64,000 nucleotides of DNA from Phenylobacterium sp. (GCF_019636135.1 NZ_JAHBYD010000023.1:1-64000); one strand, 5' to 3'. Positions 25,348 to 34,097 are shown, counted from the first letter of the stretch. Translations and numbers: made by a program. Notes: a model not told the origin generated them from the sequence alone.

Positions 25348-25366
25348 CATGTTGCGCCGCAACATG
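25348..25366. promoter_or_regulatory. Palindrome CATGTTGCG-C-CGCAACATG upstream of PEP-CTERM gene
   Basis: A perfect 9+1+9 inverted repeat lies 86 bp before the ATG of the choice-of-anchor A protein, in a 225-bp intergenic stretch with no other gene. It looks like a regulator-binding site. TGTTGC-N-GCAACA palindromes recall PhaR-type sites from memory, but that identification is unverified. Confidence 0.45.
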
Positions 25367-25451
25367 AAGCCCGGGCATAGGCCGCGCCGCTGAGCCGGAC
25401 GGGGGCGGTCTCAGCGCGTCCTTAACCGCTGCCGTGCGTAGGTCTCCTCAG

Positions 25452-26654
25452 ATGCGTATCGTTCAAACCCTTTCCGCCGTCCTCGCCGCCGGGTTCGTCC
25501 TGGCAGGCGCCGGCGTGGCCGTCGCGGCCCCGGCGCCGGCGGCGCCGAACGCCGCCCAGGTCAATGCCGGCCTGCAGGCGATGCGCGACTACAACCTCAT
25601 CGCGCTCAAGGACCTCCAGTCGAGCCAGGGCGTCCAGGGCCGCACCTTCGTCGGCGGCGACCTCAGCGGCGGCTCGTCGCAATACATGACCCGGGCCGGC
25701 CAGTCGGGCGTCGCCCTGACCGTGGCGGGCAACGTCACCGGCGGGGCCAAGAACGTCGCCAACGGCGGCTCCGTGGTCGTCGGCGGCAACCTGGACTCCG
25801 GCGCCAACATGAACGGCGGCGGTTCGGTCACCGCCGGCGGCAACGTCAGGAAGGTCAACGCCAACAGCGCCACGGTCACCGCGGGCGGCGCCATCGACCA
25901 GACCAACGCCAAGACCGCCTACGCGGGCGGCGCCATCAACCAGACCAACGCCACCGACCTCTACGCGGGCGGCGAGATCAGCCGGAACTCCAACGGCGTG
26001 CGGCACACCGGCTACGAGTCCCAGGTGGGCGGGCTGCAGGCGGAGCTGGAACGGCAGGCGATGGACTACGCCGCCGAACTGGCCGCGACCTCGGCCTACC
26101 TGGCCGGACTGGACGCCACCCACCTCGCCGAGACGCCCGACCGCTGGAACGTGGTCTTCGACCCGGGCGCCGGCACGGGCGTCGCGGTCTACAGCATCGC
26201 CGACCTGTCGGCGCTCCTGCAGGGCCGCAGCAACCTGAAGTTCAACATGCCCAGCGGCTACGACGCGGTCGTCGTGAACGTCGCCGGGACCGACATCAGC
26301 CTGCCGGGCAGCATCAACTTCAACAACGGCCAGGGCCTCGGCGCCTCGGTGATCTGGAACTTCTACGAAGCCACCAGCATCAACCTGGGCTCGAAGACCT
26401 GGTTCGGCTCGATCCTGGCCCCGAACGCCGAGCTGAAGTTCGGCAACGGCATCGAGGGCTCGGTCGTGGCCAGGAGCGTGATCCAGACCGGTGAAGTCCG
26501 GCTGGGCGGCTTCTCCGGCGCGCTCCAGGTGGCTCAGTACGCGGCCCAGGACATCCGCAACGGCGTCCCGGAACCTGCGACCTGGGCGATGATGATCATG
26601 GGCTTCGGCGCCATCGGCGCGATGATCCGCCGCCGCCGCGCGCTGGCCGCCTGA
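25452..26654 (+). CDS. Choice-of-anchor A family PEPxxWA-CTERM protein
   Basis: This 400-residue exported protein has a signal peptide (about 1-28) and then a glycine/asparagine-rich domain with repeated AGGAINQTNA-like units (about 130-180), which fits the choice-of-anchor A fold. Its C-terminus is a sorting signal: VPEPATWAMMIMGFG, a hydrophobic helix and RRRRA. Such signals are processed at the inner membrane by an exosortase-type system, and the protein is probably delivered to the surface or exopolysaccharide matrix. The ATG at 25452 gives the better signal peptide; another lies six codons upstream. A second protein with the same signal is at 32228. Confidence 0.85.
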   Translation: MRIVQTLSAVLAAGFVLAGAGVAVAAPAPAAPNAAQVNAGLQAMRDYNLIALKDLQSSQGVQGRTFVGGDLSGGSSQYMTRAGQSGVALTVAGNVTGGAKNVANGGSVVVGGNLDSGANMNGGGSVTAGGNVRKVNANSATVTAGGAIDQTNAKTAYAGGAINQTNATDLYAGGEISRNSNGVRHTGYESQVGGLQAELERQAMDYAAELAATSAYLAGLDATHLAETPDRWNVVFDPGAGTGVAVYSIADLSALLQGRSNLKFNMPSGYDAVVVNVAGTDISLPGSINFNNGQGLGASVIWNFYEATSINLGSKTWFGSILAPNAELKFGNGIEGSVVARSVIQTGEVRLGGFSGALQVAQYAAQDIRNGVPEPATWAMMIMGFGAIGAMIRRRRALAA

Positions 26655-26751
26655 GGCTCCTCGCCTGACCGCCGCCGTCGGCGGGGGGTTCCGTGAGCCC
26701 GGCCCGCCGGGGTAGAAGCTCCGACCTCTCAGTCACGACCCCCGACGGACC

Positions 26752-27498
26752 ATGGCCGGCCACTCGAAATTCAAGAACATCATGCACCGCAAGGGCCGCG
26801 CGGATTCCGCGCGCTCCAAGCTGTTCTCCAAGCTCTCCCGCGAGATCACCGTGGCGGCCAAGATGGGCCTGCCCGACCCGGCGATGAACGCCCGCCTGCG
26901 CCTGGCGGTGAACAACGCCAAGGCCGAGTCGCTGCCCAAGGACGTGATCGAGCGCGCCATCAAGAAGGCCGCGGGCGGCGAGGCCGAGTCCTACGACGAG
27001 ATCCGCTACGAGGGCTTCGGCCCCGGGGGCGTGGGCGTGATCGTCGAGGTGCTGACCGACAACCGCAACCGCTCGGCCTCCACCGTGCGCTCCACCTTCA
27101 CCAAGTGCGGCGGCAACCTCGGCGAGACCGGCTCGGTCTCGTTCATGTGGGACCGCGTGGGCCAGATCACCTACGCCGCCTCGGCCGGGTCCGAGGACAA
27201 GGTGATGGAGGCCGCCATCGAGGCCGGCGCCGACGACGTGGAGTCCGACGAGGACGGCCACACCATCTGGACAGCCTTCGATGCGCTGAACGACGTCTCC
27301 GCGGCGCTGGAAGCCGCCCTGGGCGCGGCGACGTCCACGAAGCTGGCCTGGCGGCCCAAGGCGCTGACGCCCATCGAGGGCGACCCGCTGGCCACCCTCA
27401 TGAAGCTGATCGAGACGCTCGAGGACGACGACGACGTCCAGAACGTCTACTCCAACGCCGACATCTCGGCCGAGGACCTGGAGAAGCTGGCCGGCTGA
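26752..27498 (+). CDS. yebC: YebC/PmpR family regulatory protein
   Basis: This 248-residue cytoplasmic protein has the diagnostic N-terminus [18 protein letters not shown] and full family length with the three YebC domains. Family members were described as transcription regulators. Recent work assigns some of them a role in translation, relieving ribosome stalling at proline stretches. In many bacteria yebC precedes ruvC, but that gene is not present here. Its stop codon overlaps the next ATG by one base. Confidence 0.97.
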   Translation: MAGHSKFKNIMHRKGRADSARSKLFSKLSREITVAAKMGLPDPAMNARLRLAVNNAKAESLPKDVIERAIKKAAGGEAESYDEIRYEGFGPGGVGVIVEVLTDNRNRSASTVRSTFTKCGGNLGETGSVSFMWDRVGQITYAASAGSEDKVMEAAIEAGADDVESDEDGHTIWTAFDALNDVSAALEAALGAATSTKLAWRPKALTPIEGDPLATLMKLIETLEDDDDVQNVYSNADISAEDLEKLAG

Positions 27499-27719
27499 TG
27501 GCGAAGGAGCCCTCCAGGCCGAACGGTCACGATCCCCGGGTCACCGACCTGAAGGCGTACCGCAAGGAAAAGGAGAAGGCGGCGAGGAAGCCGCCGCCGA
27601 AGCCCACAATGAGGCGCCCGTCGGAGTCGTTCCTGGGCTCCAACCCGCGCGCGGCCCTGATCCTGGTGGCGGCCATCGTGATTCTGGCGCTGCTTTACCT
27701 CGGGCCACGCTTTCTCTGA
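27498..27719 (+). CDS. Small C-terminally anchored membrane protein
   Basis: This 73-residue protein has a charged Lys/Pro-rich N-terminal half (about 1-48) and a single C-terminal transmembrane helix (ALILVAAIVILALLYLG). It would be anchored in the inner membrane with the basic part in the cytoplasm. The ATG overlaps the yebC stop (TGATG), so translation is coupled. No family is recognised; the frame and codon use look genuine. Confidence 0.65.
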   Translation: MAKEPSRPNGHDPRVTDLKAYRKEKEKAARKPPPKPTMRRPSESFLGSNPRAALILVAAIVILALLYLGPRFL

Positions 27720-27768
27720 CGCTCGAAGCATGGGTATGCTCCCCGAAACCATGAGGGGAGGAATCGTC

Positions 27769-28263
27769 ATGAAGGTCTGGGCACGGCTCGCCGCCGTTTC
27801 CGCCGCGCTCAGCGTGGCGACCGCCGCCAACGCCGCCGGCGACTACGTCACGATCGTGCAGGAGCTGCCGCTGGCGGTTCCGGCCGAGACGGCCTGGGCC
27901 AAGGTCAAGGGCTACTGCGACATCGGCAAGTTCCTGAACCCGGCCGGCGTCCTGCCCTGCGAGATCACCCAGGGCAAGGACAGCGAACTCGGCGCCGTGC
28001 GCAAGATCGCCGGCCGCATCGAGGAGGTGGTGGTCGCGGTCACGCCGCTCTCCTACACCTACGCCGACGTCGATCCGAAGATCCTCTACCACGGCACGGT
28101 CGAGATCCGGCCGGTCGACAAGAAGAGCTCCAAGCTCGTCTACACCCTGTTCTTCGACCAGACCTCGGTCCCGGCCGACCAGCGCGAGGCCAACAAGACC
28201 CGCCGCGCGACCATGTTCCTGGGCGTCATGAAGGCCATGAAGGCCCAGGCCGAAGCGAAGTAG
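27769..28263 (+). CDS. Exported SRPBCC-family protein
   Basis: This 164-residue protein has a signal peptide (cleavage near ANAAG, residue 23) and a START/SRPBCC-like domain with an LPLAVPAETAWAKVKGYCD start and a long C-terminal helix. SRPBCC folds bind hydrophobic ligands. The ligand is unknown here, and an exported member is less common. A GGGGAGG ribosome site precedes the ATG at 27769. A strong hairpin (28267-28290) follows the stop. Confidence 0.75.
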   Translation: MKVWARLAAVSAALSVATAANAAGDYVTIVQELPLAVPAETAWAKVKGYCDIGKFLNPAGVLPCEITQGKDSELGAVRKIAGRIEEVVVAVTPLSYTYADVDPKILYHGTVEIRPVDKKSSKLVYTLFFDQTSVPADQREANKTRRATMFLGVMKAMKAQAEAK

Positions 28264-28266
28264 CGA

Positions 28267-28290
28267 GCCTTTCCCGCAAGCGGGAAAGGC
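28267..28290. terminator. Hairpin after SRPBCC gene
   Basis: GCCTTTCCCGC AA GCGGGAAAGGC is an 11-bp perfect stem with a 2-base loop, four bases after the stop codon. It has no T tract, so it may act as a Rho-dependent end or an RNA-stabilising hairpin. Confidence 0.4.
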
Positions 28291-28389
28291 AGGCCATAGC
28301 CTTCGGCCATCGGAGCCGCGCCTGCCGCGCGCTTGACCCGTTCCGGGCGCCTCCCGATCCTTCAGCCGCTTTTCGGAAGGATCAGGTCC

Positions 28390-29700
28390 ATGCGTCTCGC
28401 CGTTCTCGCCGCCGCCCTGCTCATGGCCGGTCCTGCCCTGGCGCACGAGCAGGAGGCCGCGCTCGGGGCGCCGGCGCCCGACGGCCGGCCCGGCGCGGCC
28501 CAGCCCACCACCACGGGCGCGAGCCAGACCGAGGCGCTCCACTTCGCCGGCGGCCGGATCCACCAGGCCATCGGCTTCGGCAACACCTACCTCGTGACCA
28601 CCAGGGCCGGCGACGTGGTGATCGACACCTCCAGCGTCCAGACGGCCAGGCGTCACCGCGAACTCCTGCGCGCCGTCTCCAAGGCGCCCGTCCGCTACAT
28701 CGTCCTCACCCACGCCCACGGCGACCACGCGGGCGGCGTGCCGTTCTGGCGCGAGCCCGGCACGAAGGTCGTCGAGCAGGCCGCGAGTGTCGAATTCCGC
28801 AACTACATGACGCGGCTCTCCGGCTTCTACGCCCACCGCAACGCCGCCCAGTTCGGCCTCGCCCCCGGCCGGAGCGGCGCCGAGGCGAACCCCGGCAACT
28901 ACGCCGCGCCCAGGCTGGCCGACGTCCTCTTCGAGCACGAGACGACCTTCAAGGTGGGCGACCTCACCTTCCGCGTCCTCGCCACGCCCGGCGAGACGCC
29001 CGACCACGCCACGGTCTGGATCCCGGAGCTGAAGGCCGCCTTCGTGGGCGACAACTTCTACGACTCCTTCCCCAATCTCTACACGCTGCGGGGCACCCAG
29101 CAGCGCAAGGCGCTCGACTACGTCGAGTCGATCGACAAGGTCCTGGCGCTGAACCCCGAGATCATGCTGCCCAGCCATGGCCGCCCGGTCGTGGGCGCCG
29201 CCGAGGTCCGCCGCCAGCTCACGAAGTATCGCGACGCCATCCTCTACGTACACGACGCCACCGTCAGGGGCATGAACGAGGGCAAGGGCGTCTACGAGCT
29301 GATGCGGACCATCAAGCTGCCGCCGGAGCTGGACGTCGGCGAAGGCTACGGCCAGATCGCCTGGTCGGTCCGCGGGATCTACGAGGGCTACGCCGGCTGG
29401 TTCGACGGCGATGCGGCCACCATGTACGCGGTCTCGCCCGCCGAGGCCGAGGCCGAGCTCGCCAGGCTGGGCGGCGGCGCGGGCCCGGTGGCGGCGCGCG
29501 CCAGGGCCATCCTCGCCGACGGCAGGCCCACCCTGGCGCTGCGCCTCACCAGCGCCGCGCTCGCGGCCGAGCCGGGCCACCGCGAAACCCTGATGGTCCG
29601 CAAGGCGGCGCTCGAGGCGCTGCTGACCCAGTCCCGCAACTCCAACGAAAGCGGCTGGCTCCGCGCCGCCATCGCCCAGGCCGACGCGGGCCTGAAATGA
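28390..29700 (+). CDS. Exported metallo-beta-lactamase-fold hydrolase, alkylsulfatase-like
   Basis: This 436-residue protein has a signal peptide (MRLAVLAAALLMAGPALA) and an MBL domain with THAHGDHAGG, giving zinc ligands His108, His110, Asp112 and His113. Further metal ligands follow at GETPDH and SHGRP. After the MBL domain come a helical dimerisation-like region (KYRDAILYVHDATVRGMNEG) and a segment like the SdsA/alkylsulfatase central domain. A periplasmic alkylsulfatase or related hydrolase is likely, but the final SCP2-like domain of true SdsA is shortened or absent. The start is ATG 28390. Confidence 0.82.
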   Translation: MRLAVLAAALLMAGPALAHEQEAALGAPAPDGRPGAAQPTTTGASQTEALHFAGGRIHQAIGFGNTYLVTTRAGDVVIDTSSVQTARRHRELLRAVSKAPVRYIVLTHAHGDHAGGVPFWREPGTKVVEQAASVEFRNYMTRLSGFYAHRNAAQFGLAPGRSGAEANPGNYAAPRLADVLFEHETTFKVGDLTFRVLATPGETPDHATVWIPELKAAFVGDNFYDSFPNLYTLRGTQQRKALDYVESIDKVLALNPEIMLPSHGRPVVGAAEVRRQLTKYRDAILYVHDATVRGMNEGKGVYELMRTIKLPPELDVGEGYGQIAWSVRGIYEGYAGWFDGDAATMYAVSPAEAEAELARLGGGAGPVAARARAILADGRPTLALRLTSAALAAEPGHRETLMVRKAALEALLTQSRNSNESGWLRAAIAQADAGLK

Positions 29701-29760
29701 CCCCACAGGGTGGCGCGCGCAGGGCGCCGGATGAGGGATTGCGCGAACCTGTCGACTTCG

Positions 29761-29940
29761 AGCGCGCGGCAGCGCCGTTTTGATTCAACCACGAAGACCA
29801 CCAAGGCGCCGCGGATGAGCTGGGCGCAGCGCACTTCTCGGACCCTTCGTGGTCTTGGTGTCCTTGGTGGTTGAGAATAGCGCGCCTGCGGCGCATGCCG
29901 CGCCGACAGGTTCTATCCGTCAGCCTGCGACTTCGGCTCC
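29761..29940. repeat. Dispersed inverted-repeat element (CCACGAAG family), copy 1
   Basis: The 333-bp gap between the MBL hydrolase and the next gene is mostly filled by this element. It has TTCAACCACGAAG...CACCAAGG, then GCGCCGCGGATG-GCTGGGCGCAGCGC, CTTCTCG-ACCCTTCGTG, and CTTGGTGGTTGA, with the first and last blocks inverted relative to each other. A close copy is at 49329-49515. No protein gene is visible in the gap. Confidence 0.8.
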
Positions 29941-30034
29941 GGTCCTCGCCCGGCCTCGCGGGATCGCGCGCGGTTCCGCCCGCCGGATTCCCACGCTAGA
30001 ACGTCGGGCCGAACCGCGGGGGACCAGGACGACG

Positions 30035-30184
30035 ATGCAGAGACGGAAGGTCGACCGGGCCCAGCGCATGCGCGCGCGCCGCATCTGGTGGGAGCGCAAC
30101 GGCGCGTTCGTGCGGGGCGCCTTCACCGGCAGCTTCCTGACGGCGATCGTCGCCTGGGTGCTGGAAGTGGCGGTCCTGAAATAG
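30035..30184 (+). CDS. 49-residue single-span membrane protein
   Basis: The N-terminal half is strongly basic (MQRRKVDRAQRMRARRIWW) and is followed by one hydrophobic helix (SFLTAIVAWVLEVAVL) and a final Lys, predicting an inner-membrane protein with a cytoplasmic N-terminus. Its TAG lies at the likely translation start of the EcsC gene, so the two may be coupled. No family is recognised. Confidence 0.5.
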   Translation: MQRRKVDRAQRMRARRIWWERNGAFVRGAFTGSFLTAIVAWVLEVAVLK

Positions 30185-30930
30185 CCCGCGCGCAGCCGCC
30201 CTTCGGCGCGACCGACGCCGCCTACGAGGACTGGGCCCGCGCCGAGGTCGCACGCTGGACGGCCGCGGTCCTGAAGCCGCCCGGTCCGCTCGACGTCGCC
30301 GCCCGCGACCTGCAGGGCCACATCAACCGCCTCATCCCAGAACGGGTCCACGCCACGCTGACGAGCGTCGTCGAGGGCATGACCCGCACCATCCTGACGG
30401 GCGCCGACCTCACCACCGCCCCGCCGCTGATCGGCGCCTCGCTGGCCCAGCGCGACCGCCGCGCGCTGGAGGTCATCCGCGGCTACCGCAGGACGGCCGC
30501 CGTGGAGGGTGGCGTCGCGGGGGCCGGCGGCGTCTGGCTGGCGCTGGCCGACTTCCCGGCGCTGCTGGTCATCAAGATCAAGCTGCTGTTCGATCTCTCG
30601 GCGGTCTACGGCCACGAGGCGGACGCGTTCGGGGAACGGCTCTACATCCTGGCCCTCTTCCAACTGGCCTTCTCGGGCGCCGGCCACCGCGCCGAGGTCT
30701 TCCGCGGCCTGGAGGACTGGGACGCCCGCGCCCATCCACAGGACTACGCCCACTTCGACTGGCGCAGGTTCCAGCAGGAATACCGCGACCACATCGACCT
30801 GGCGAAGATGGCCCAGATGATCCCCGTCGTCGGGGCCCCCGTCGGCGCGATCGTCAACTGGCGGCTGCTGGAACGGCTCGGCGAAACCGCCATGAACGGC
30901 CACCGCATGCGCTGGCTCGCGCGGCCCTGA
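30088..30930 (+). CDS. EcsC family protein
   Basis: From about codon 35 onward this frame encodes an EcsC-like protein: helical N-terminal part, GGVAGAGGVWLALADFPALL hydrophobic segment, ALFQLAFSG and a C-terminal PVVGAPVGAIVNWRLLERLGETAMN. EcsC proteins are associated with ABC exporters or are of unknown function. The first usual start codon is the GTG at 30088, but the first 31 codons are Arg-rich and overlap the small membrane gene, so they look untranslated. An ATA at 30181 overlapping that gene's stop could be a coupled start. The C-terminus ends 3 bp before the next ATG. Confidence 0.8.
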   Translation: MGAQRRVRAGRLHRQLPDGDRRLGAGSGGPEIARAQPPFGATDAAYEDWARAEVARWTAAVLKPPGPLDVAARDLQGHINRLIPERVHATLTSVVEGMTRTILTGADLTTAPPLIGASLAQRDRRALEVIRGYRRTAAVEGGVAGAGGVWLALADFPALLVIKIKLLFDLSAVYGHEADAFGERLYILALFQLAFSGAGHRAEVFRGLEDWDARAHPQDYAHFDWRRFQQEYRDHIDLAKMAQMIPVVGAPVGAIVNWRLLERLGETAMNGHRMRWLARP

Positions 30931-30933
30931 GCG

Positions 30934-31398
30934 ATGCGCGCCCTCGTCCTCGCCGCCCTGATCGCGACCTCCGCCGCCGCCCAGCCCCGCGTCGCGGGCG
31001 CGCCCGTCACCGAAGAGGCCGCCCGCGCCTTCGTGGCGAAGCAGGAGCAGGCCTGGAACGCGCGGAAACTCGACGCCTGGTTCGCCGCCTTCACGCCCGA
31101 CGCGACGTTCACCGACCAGGCCTACAACGGGGGCAAGCCGCCCGTGCCCTACGGGACCTCGACGCTGAAGGAGGCGCGGGCCCTGATCGGGAAGGCGGCG
31201 CCGTCGCGCGAGACCGGCCGGGTCTTCCGCATCGTGGTGGCGCCGGACGGCCGCTCGGCCGAGGTCACGACCAGCGTCGGCATCCGGAGCGGCGAGCGCC
31301 GGCTGTGCGCCAGCCGCGTCCAGACGCTGGTCCTGGCCGGCCGGGCGCTGAAATCGAAGGGCCAGACCGACACCTACATCCGCTGTCGCGGGGGCTGA
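30934..31398 (+). CDS. Exported NTF2/SnoaL-like protein
   Basis: This 154-residue protein has a signal peptide (MRALVLAALIATSAAAQ) and an NTF2/SnoaL-type alpha+beta domain, starting with the helix AARAFVAKQEQAWNARKLDAWF and FTPDATFTD. Such folds bind or convert small molecules; no catalytic residues can be assigned. Two cysteines (CASRV and YIRCRGG) could pair in the periplasm. It lies 3 bp after the EcsC gene. Confidence 0.65.
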   Translation: MRALVLAALIATSAAAQPRVAGAPVTEEAARAFVAKQEQAWNARKLDAWFAAFTPDATFTDQAYNGGKPPVPYGTSTLKEARALIGKAAPSRETGRVFRIVVAPDGRSAEVTTSVGIRSGERRLCASRVQTLVLAGRALKSKGQTDTYIRCRGG

Positions 31399-31419
31399 GC
31401 CTGCGCTAGCTTCGCGCCC

Positions 31420-32175
31420 ATGCTCCGCAAGTTCCTTCCGGCGGTCGCCGCCGCCCTCCTCGCCGCCGCCGCCCAGGCCCAGACGCCGGCGGCCCCCGCA
31501 ACGCCGGCTCCCGCGCCGCCCGCCAGGCCGAACCCGCAGGTGAAGGTCGAGACCACCGAGGGCGCGTTCGTGGTCGAGCTGGCCGCCGACAAGGCCCCGA
31601 TCACGGTGGCCAACTACCTGAAGTATGTCGACCGCGGCCTCTTCAACGGCGCCGCCTGCTATCGCGCCAGCAAGCCCAAGGGCTACGCCGGGAACGACTA
31701 CGGCCTCGTCCAGTGCGGCCTGCAGAACGACCCGAAGAAGGTGCTGCCGCCCATCGCCCACGAATCGACGATCAAGACCGGGCTCACCCACGGCAAGGAC
31801 GGGGTGATCTCGATGGGCCGCCATGCGCCGGGCACCGCCCAGGCCGACTGGTCGATCATGCTGGGCGACATGAGCTATCTCGACGCCGACCGGAAGAACC
31901 CGGCGGCCAATCCCGGCTTCGCCGCCTTCGGCCAGGTGGTCGAGGGCCTGGAGGTGATCCGCAAGATCATCGTGCTGCCCACCGATCCGGTGAAGGGCGA
32001 GGGCGCCATGAAGGGCGAGATGCTGATCAGGCCGGTGCGGATCACGCGGGTCAGCCGCTACACCGCCCCGCCGCCCGCCGCCGAGACACCGGCCGCCACG
32101 GCGCCTGTGGCGACCCCGGCGACGGACGCCCCGCCCGCGGCGGTTCCCCCGCCGGCGGCGGCCGCGCCCAGGTAG
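31420..32175 (+). CDS. Periplasmic peptidyl-prolyl isomerase, cyclophilin type
   Basis: This 251-residue protein has a signal peptide and a Pro/Ala linker (about 20-42), then a cyclophilin domain (about 43-205; VKVETTEGAFVVELAADKAPITVANYLKYVD opening). A second Pro/Ala-rich tail follows. The FHRxxxGFxxQGG consensus is much altered here (CYRASKPKGYAGNDYGLVQCG), so isomerase activity may be weak and should not be assumed. It is last in the run of genes from 30035. Confidence 0.85.
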   Translation: MLRKFLPAVAAALLAAAAQAQTPAAPATPAPAPPARPNPQVKVETTEGAFVVELAADKAPITVANYLKYVDRGLFNGAACYRASKPKGYAGNDYGLVQCGLQNDPKKVLPPIAHESTIKTGLTHGKDGVISMGRHAPGTAQADWSIMLGDMSYLDADRKNPAANPGFAAFGQVVEGLEVIRKIIVLPTDPVKGEGAMKGEMLIRPVRITRVSRYTAPPPAAETPAATAPVATPATDAPPAAVPPPAAAAPR

Positions 32176-32182
32176 ACGGCGG

Positions 32183-32212
32183 AAAACCCCGGCCAGCCCC
32201 CCAGGCCGGGGT
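32183..32212 (-). terminator. Rho-independent terminator of minus-strand PEP-CTERM gene
   Basis: Read on the minus strand, CCCCGGCC pairs with GGCCGGGG across a 9-base loop and is followed by TTTT. It sits just after the stop of the PEP-CTERM gene and between convergent genes, so it can end transcription of the minus gene. Confidence 0.65.
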
Positions 32213-32227
32213 CCCGTCACGCGGCCG

Positions 32228-32917
32228 TCAGGCCGCGGCGAGCAGGCTGCGGCGCGCGCGGAGCGCCCCGCCGACACCGCCGAAGCCCAGGATCATCAGC
32301 GCCCAGGCCGACGGCTCGGGGATCGCGTTCCCGGCCACGATGTAGGCGCGGTCGACCACGAAGTCGCCTGCCGCCCCCTGCGCCGAGGCGAAGGTGAAGC
32401 TGCTGAGGTAGTCGCCTTCCGTGAGGATGTTGGCCACCCCGGCGTAATGCACCCACACTTGCGGCGTCGACGTGTCCACCGTGAAGTTCGCCAGGTTCAC
32501 GCCGGCGATGGTGCCGGTGAAGGTGGCGTTGCCCGCGTTGTTGAAGCCGTTCAGCGGGACGTAGACCGAGAACCCGATCGTGTAGAGGCCGGGCAGCAGG
32601 TGGACGGTCTGCGACAGGCTCTCGGTGGCGCCGTCGGCCACGAAGTAGGCGGCGTTGTCGCCGACCGGATCGGGGCTGGGCGATGCGGAGTTGTCCGGCG
32701 GGATCGGCTCTCCATACGCGCCTCCCGGATATCCGGCGTTCGAGTTGTAGGGAATGATCACGGCCGGCGCGCCCGACGGCGTCACCCCCGAGTAGGTCCA
32801 GCCGGTGAAGTCACCGGTCTCGAAGCTGCCATTGGTGATCAGGTTCGTCGCCGCGAGCGCGGGCGAACTGGCAAGCGATATTCCGGCGGCGAGCGCCACC
32901 CATGTAACGGACCTCAT
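32228..32917 (-). CDS. PEPxxWA-CTERM sorting domain protein
   Basis: This 229-residue exported protein has a signal peptide ending near SPALAAT, then a beta-rich domain opening NLITNGSFETGDFTGW, typical of carbohydrate-binding-like extracellular modules. It ends with a sorting tag: IPEPSAWALMILGFGG, a hydrophobic helix and RARRS. It should be recognised by the same exosortase-type system as the protein at 25452. The start is ATG 32917, preceded by a GGAGGG site; the much longer open frame is a shadow. Confidence 0.85.
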   Translation of the reverse strand: MRSVTWVALAAGISLASSPALAATNLITNGSFETGDFTGWTYSGVTPSGAPAVIIPYNSNAGYPGGAYGEPIPPDNSASPSPDPVGDNAAYFVADGATESLSQTVHLLPGLYTIGFSVYVPLNGFNNAGNATFTGTIAGVNLANFTVDTSTPQVWVHYAGVANILTEGDYLSSFTFASAQGAAGDFVVDRAYIVAGNAIPEPSAWALMILGFGGVGGALRARRSLLAAA

Positions 32918-33109
32918 GGGCCCTCCATCCGTGCGTGGTCGGGCCCCCCGATCTGACTTGTGTCGGGCACCAAACACGGCTCGCGCAATGGCGTCATCAC
33001 AACTCACCGACGTGGCGAATAACGGCAAAGTTGTGTCAAACGCCCGACATGGCCAACTCGCGCGACTGCGACGGTTTCCGCCGCCGCGACGCCGCGCTAG
33101 CGTTGCGCC

Positions 33110-33595
33110 ATGGCTCACGACGACGTTCCCCCCGCGATCCCCGAGGACGGCTGGAAGCACAGCGGCGTCCGCGTCGTGCCCGGCGACCAGCTCGGCCCCG
33201 TCACCGCCACCACGCCCGGCATGGACCGCGCCGTCGCCATCGACCGCGCGCGGATGGGCGCGCAGAAGCTGTGGGCCGGCACGGTCCACATCCACGCCAA
33301 CGCCAAGACCGGCGCCCACCACCACGGCCCGCTGGAGAGCGTGATCTACGTGGTCTCCGGCCGCGCCCGCATGCGCTGGGGCGAGCACCTGGAGTTCACC
33401 GCCGAGGCCGGCCCGGGCGACTTCATCTACGTGCCGCCCTTCGTGCCGCACCAGGAGATCAACGCCTCCACGGACGAGCCGCTATCCTGCGTCCTCGTCC
33501 GCTCCGATAGCGAGGCGGTGGTGGTGAACCTCGACATCGACCCGGTGGAGAAGCCCGAAGGCGTCCCCTGGATCGACCCGATCCACCGGAGCTGA
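33110..33595 (+). CDS. Cupin domain protein
   Basis: This 161-residue single-domain cupin has motif 1 (GAHHHGPLESVIYVVSGRARMRWG, His cluster at about 64-67) and motif 2 (GPGDFIYVPPFVPHQEIN), giving the three-His/one-Glu metal site. Members bind a divalent metal and act as isomerases, dioxygenases or sensors; the substrate is unknown. It is convergent with the VOC gene across a GC hairpin (about 33601-33633). Confidence 0.88.
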   Translation: MAHDDVPPAIPEDGWKHSGVRVVPGDQLGPVTATTPGMDRAVAIDRARMGAQKLWAGTVHIHANAKTGAHHHGPLESVIYVVSGRARMRWGEHLEFTAEAGPGDFIYVPPFVPHQEINASTDEPLSCVLVRSDSEAVVVNLDIDPVEKPEGVPWIDPIHRS

Positions 33596-33653
33596 GCCCC
33601 CGCCCGCCGCACCCGGGCTCGGCTGTGCGGGCGGCGCGGCGCGGCGCCGGCGA

Positions 33654-34031
33654 TCACGCCGGCCATTCGTCGGTCTCGTACTGCATGGCGCCGGCGATGT
33701 TGCCCTCGGTGTCCTGGAAGAAGACCAGGCGGCCGACGCCCTGGATGTGGAACGGCTGCATCAGGATCTTGCCGCCCGCCGCCTCCACGGCGGCCATCGT
33801 GGCCTCGAGGTCGTCGACGCCGAAGGTCAGCTCCATGCCAGGCATCCGCTGGCCGCCGATGTCGCGCCGGCCCTGGAGCGCCCCCAGATGCCCGCCGCCG
33901 GAATCGAATGTCTGGTAGAAGCCGGGCGGCCCCCACGGCCTGAAGCTCCAGCCGAAGACCTGCTCGTAAAAACTCCGGGCGCGCGGCACGTCGTCGGCGT
34001 TGATGGCGAAATGGCGGAAAGTGGCGGGCAT
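33654..34031 (-). CDS. VOC family protein
   Basis: This 125-residue glyoxalase-fold protein opens TFRHFAINADDVPRARSFYEQVFGW and closes VFFQDTEGNIAGAMQYE, a full single VOC module. The first metal-type His (FRHFAIN) and the final Glu region are present. Such small proteins are often annotated only as glyoxalase-like. The ATG at 34031 follows an AGGAGG ribosome site, so the seven-codon upstream extension is unlikely. It is divergent from the AraC regulator, 66 bp away. Confidence 0.86.
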   Translation of the reverse strand: MPATFRHFAINADDVPRARSFYEQVFGWSFRPWGPPGFYQTFDSGGGHLGALQGRRDIGGQRMPGMELTFGVDDLEATMAAVEAAGGKILMQPFHIQGVGRLVFFQDTEGNIAGAMQYETDEWPA

Positions 34032-34097
34032 CGGGACCTCCTGTCGGGCCAAGCTAGGCCTTCAGAGCGCGGCGCACCCGCGCTAGTCTGACGAAGA

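Noticed and set aside
29701..30034. Protein gene in the 333-bp gap after the MBL hydrolase
   Set aside because: Frames in the gap lie within the dispersed repeat copy and are not protein-like. The only supported coding sequence starts at 30035.
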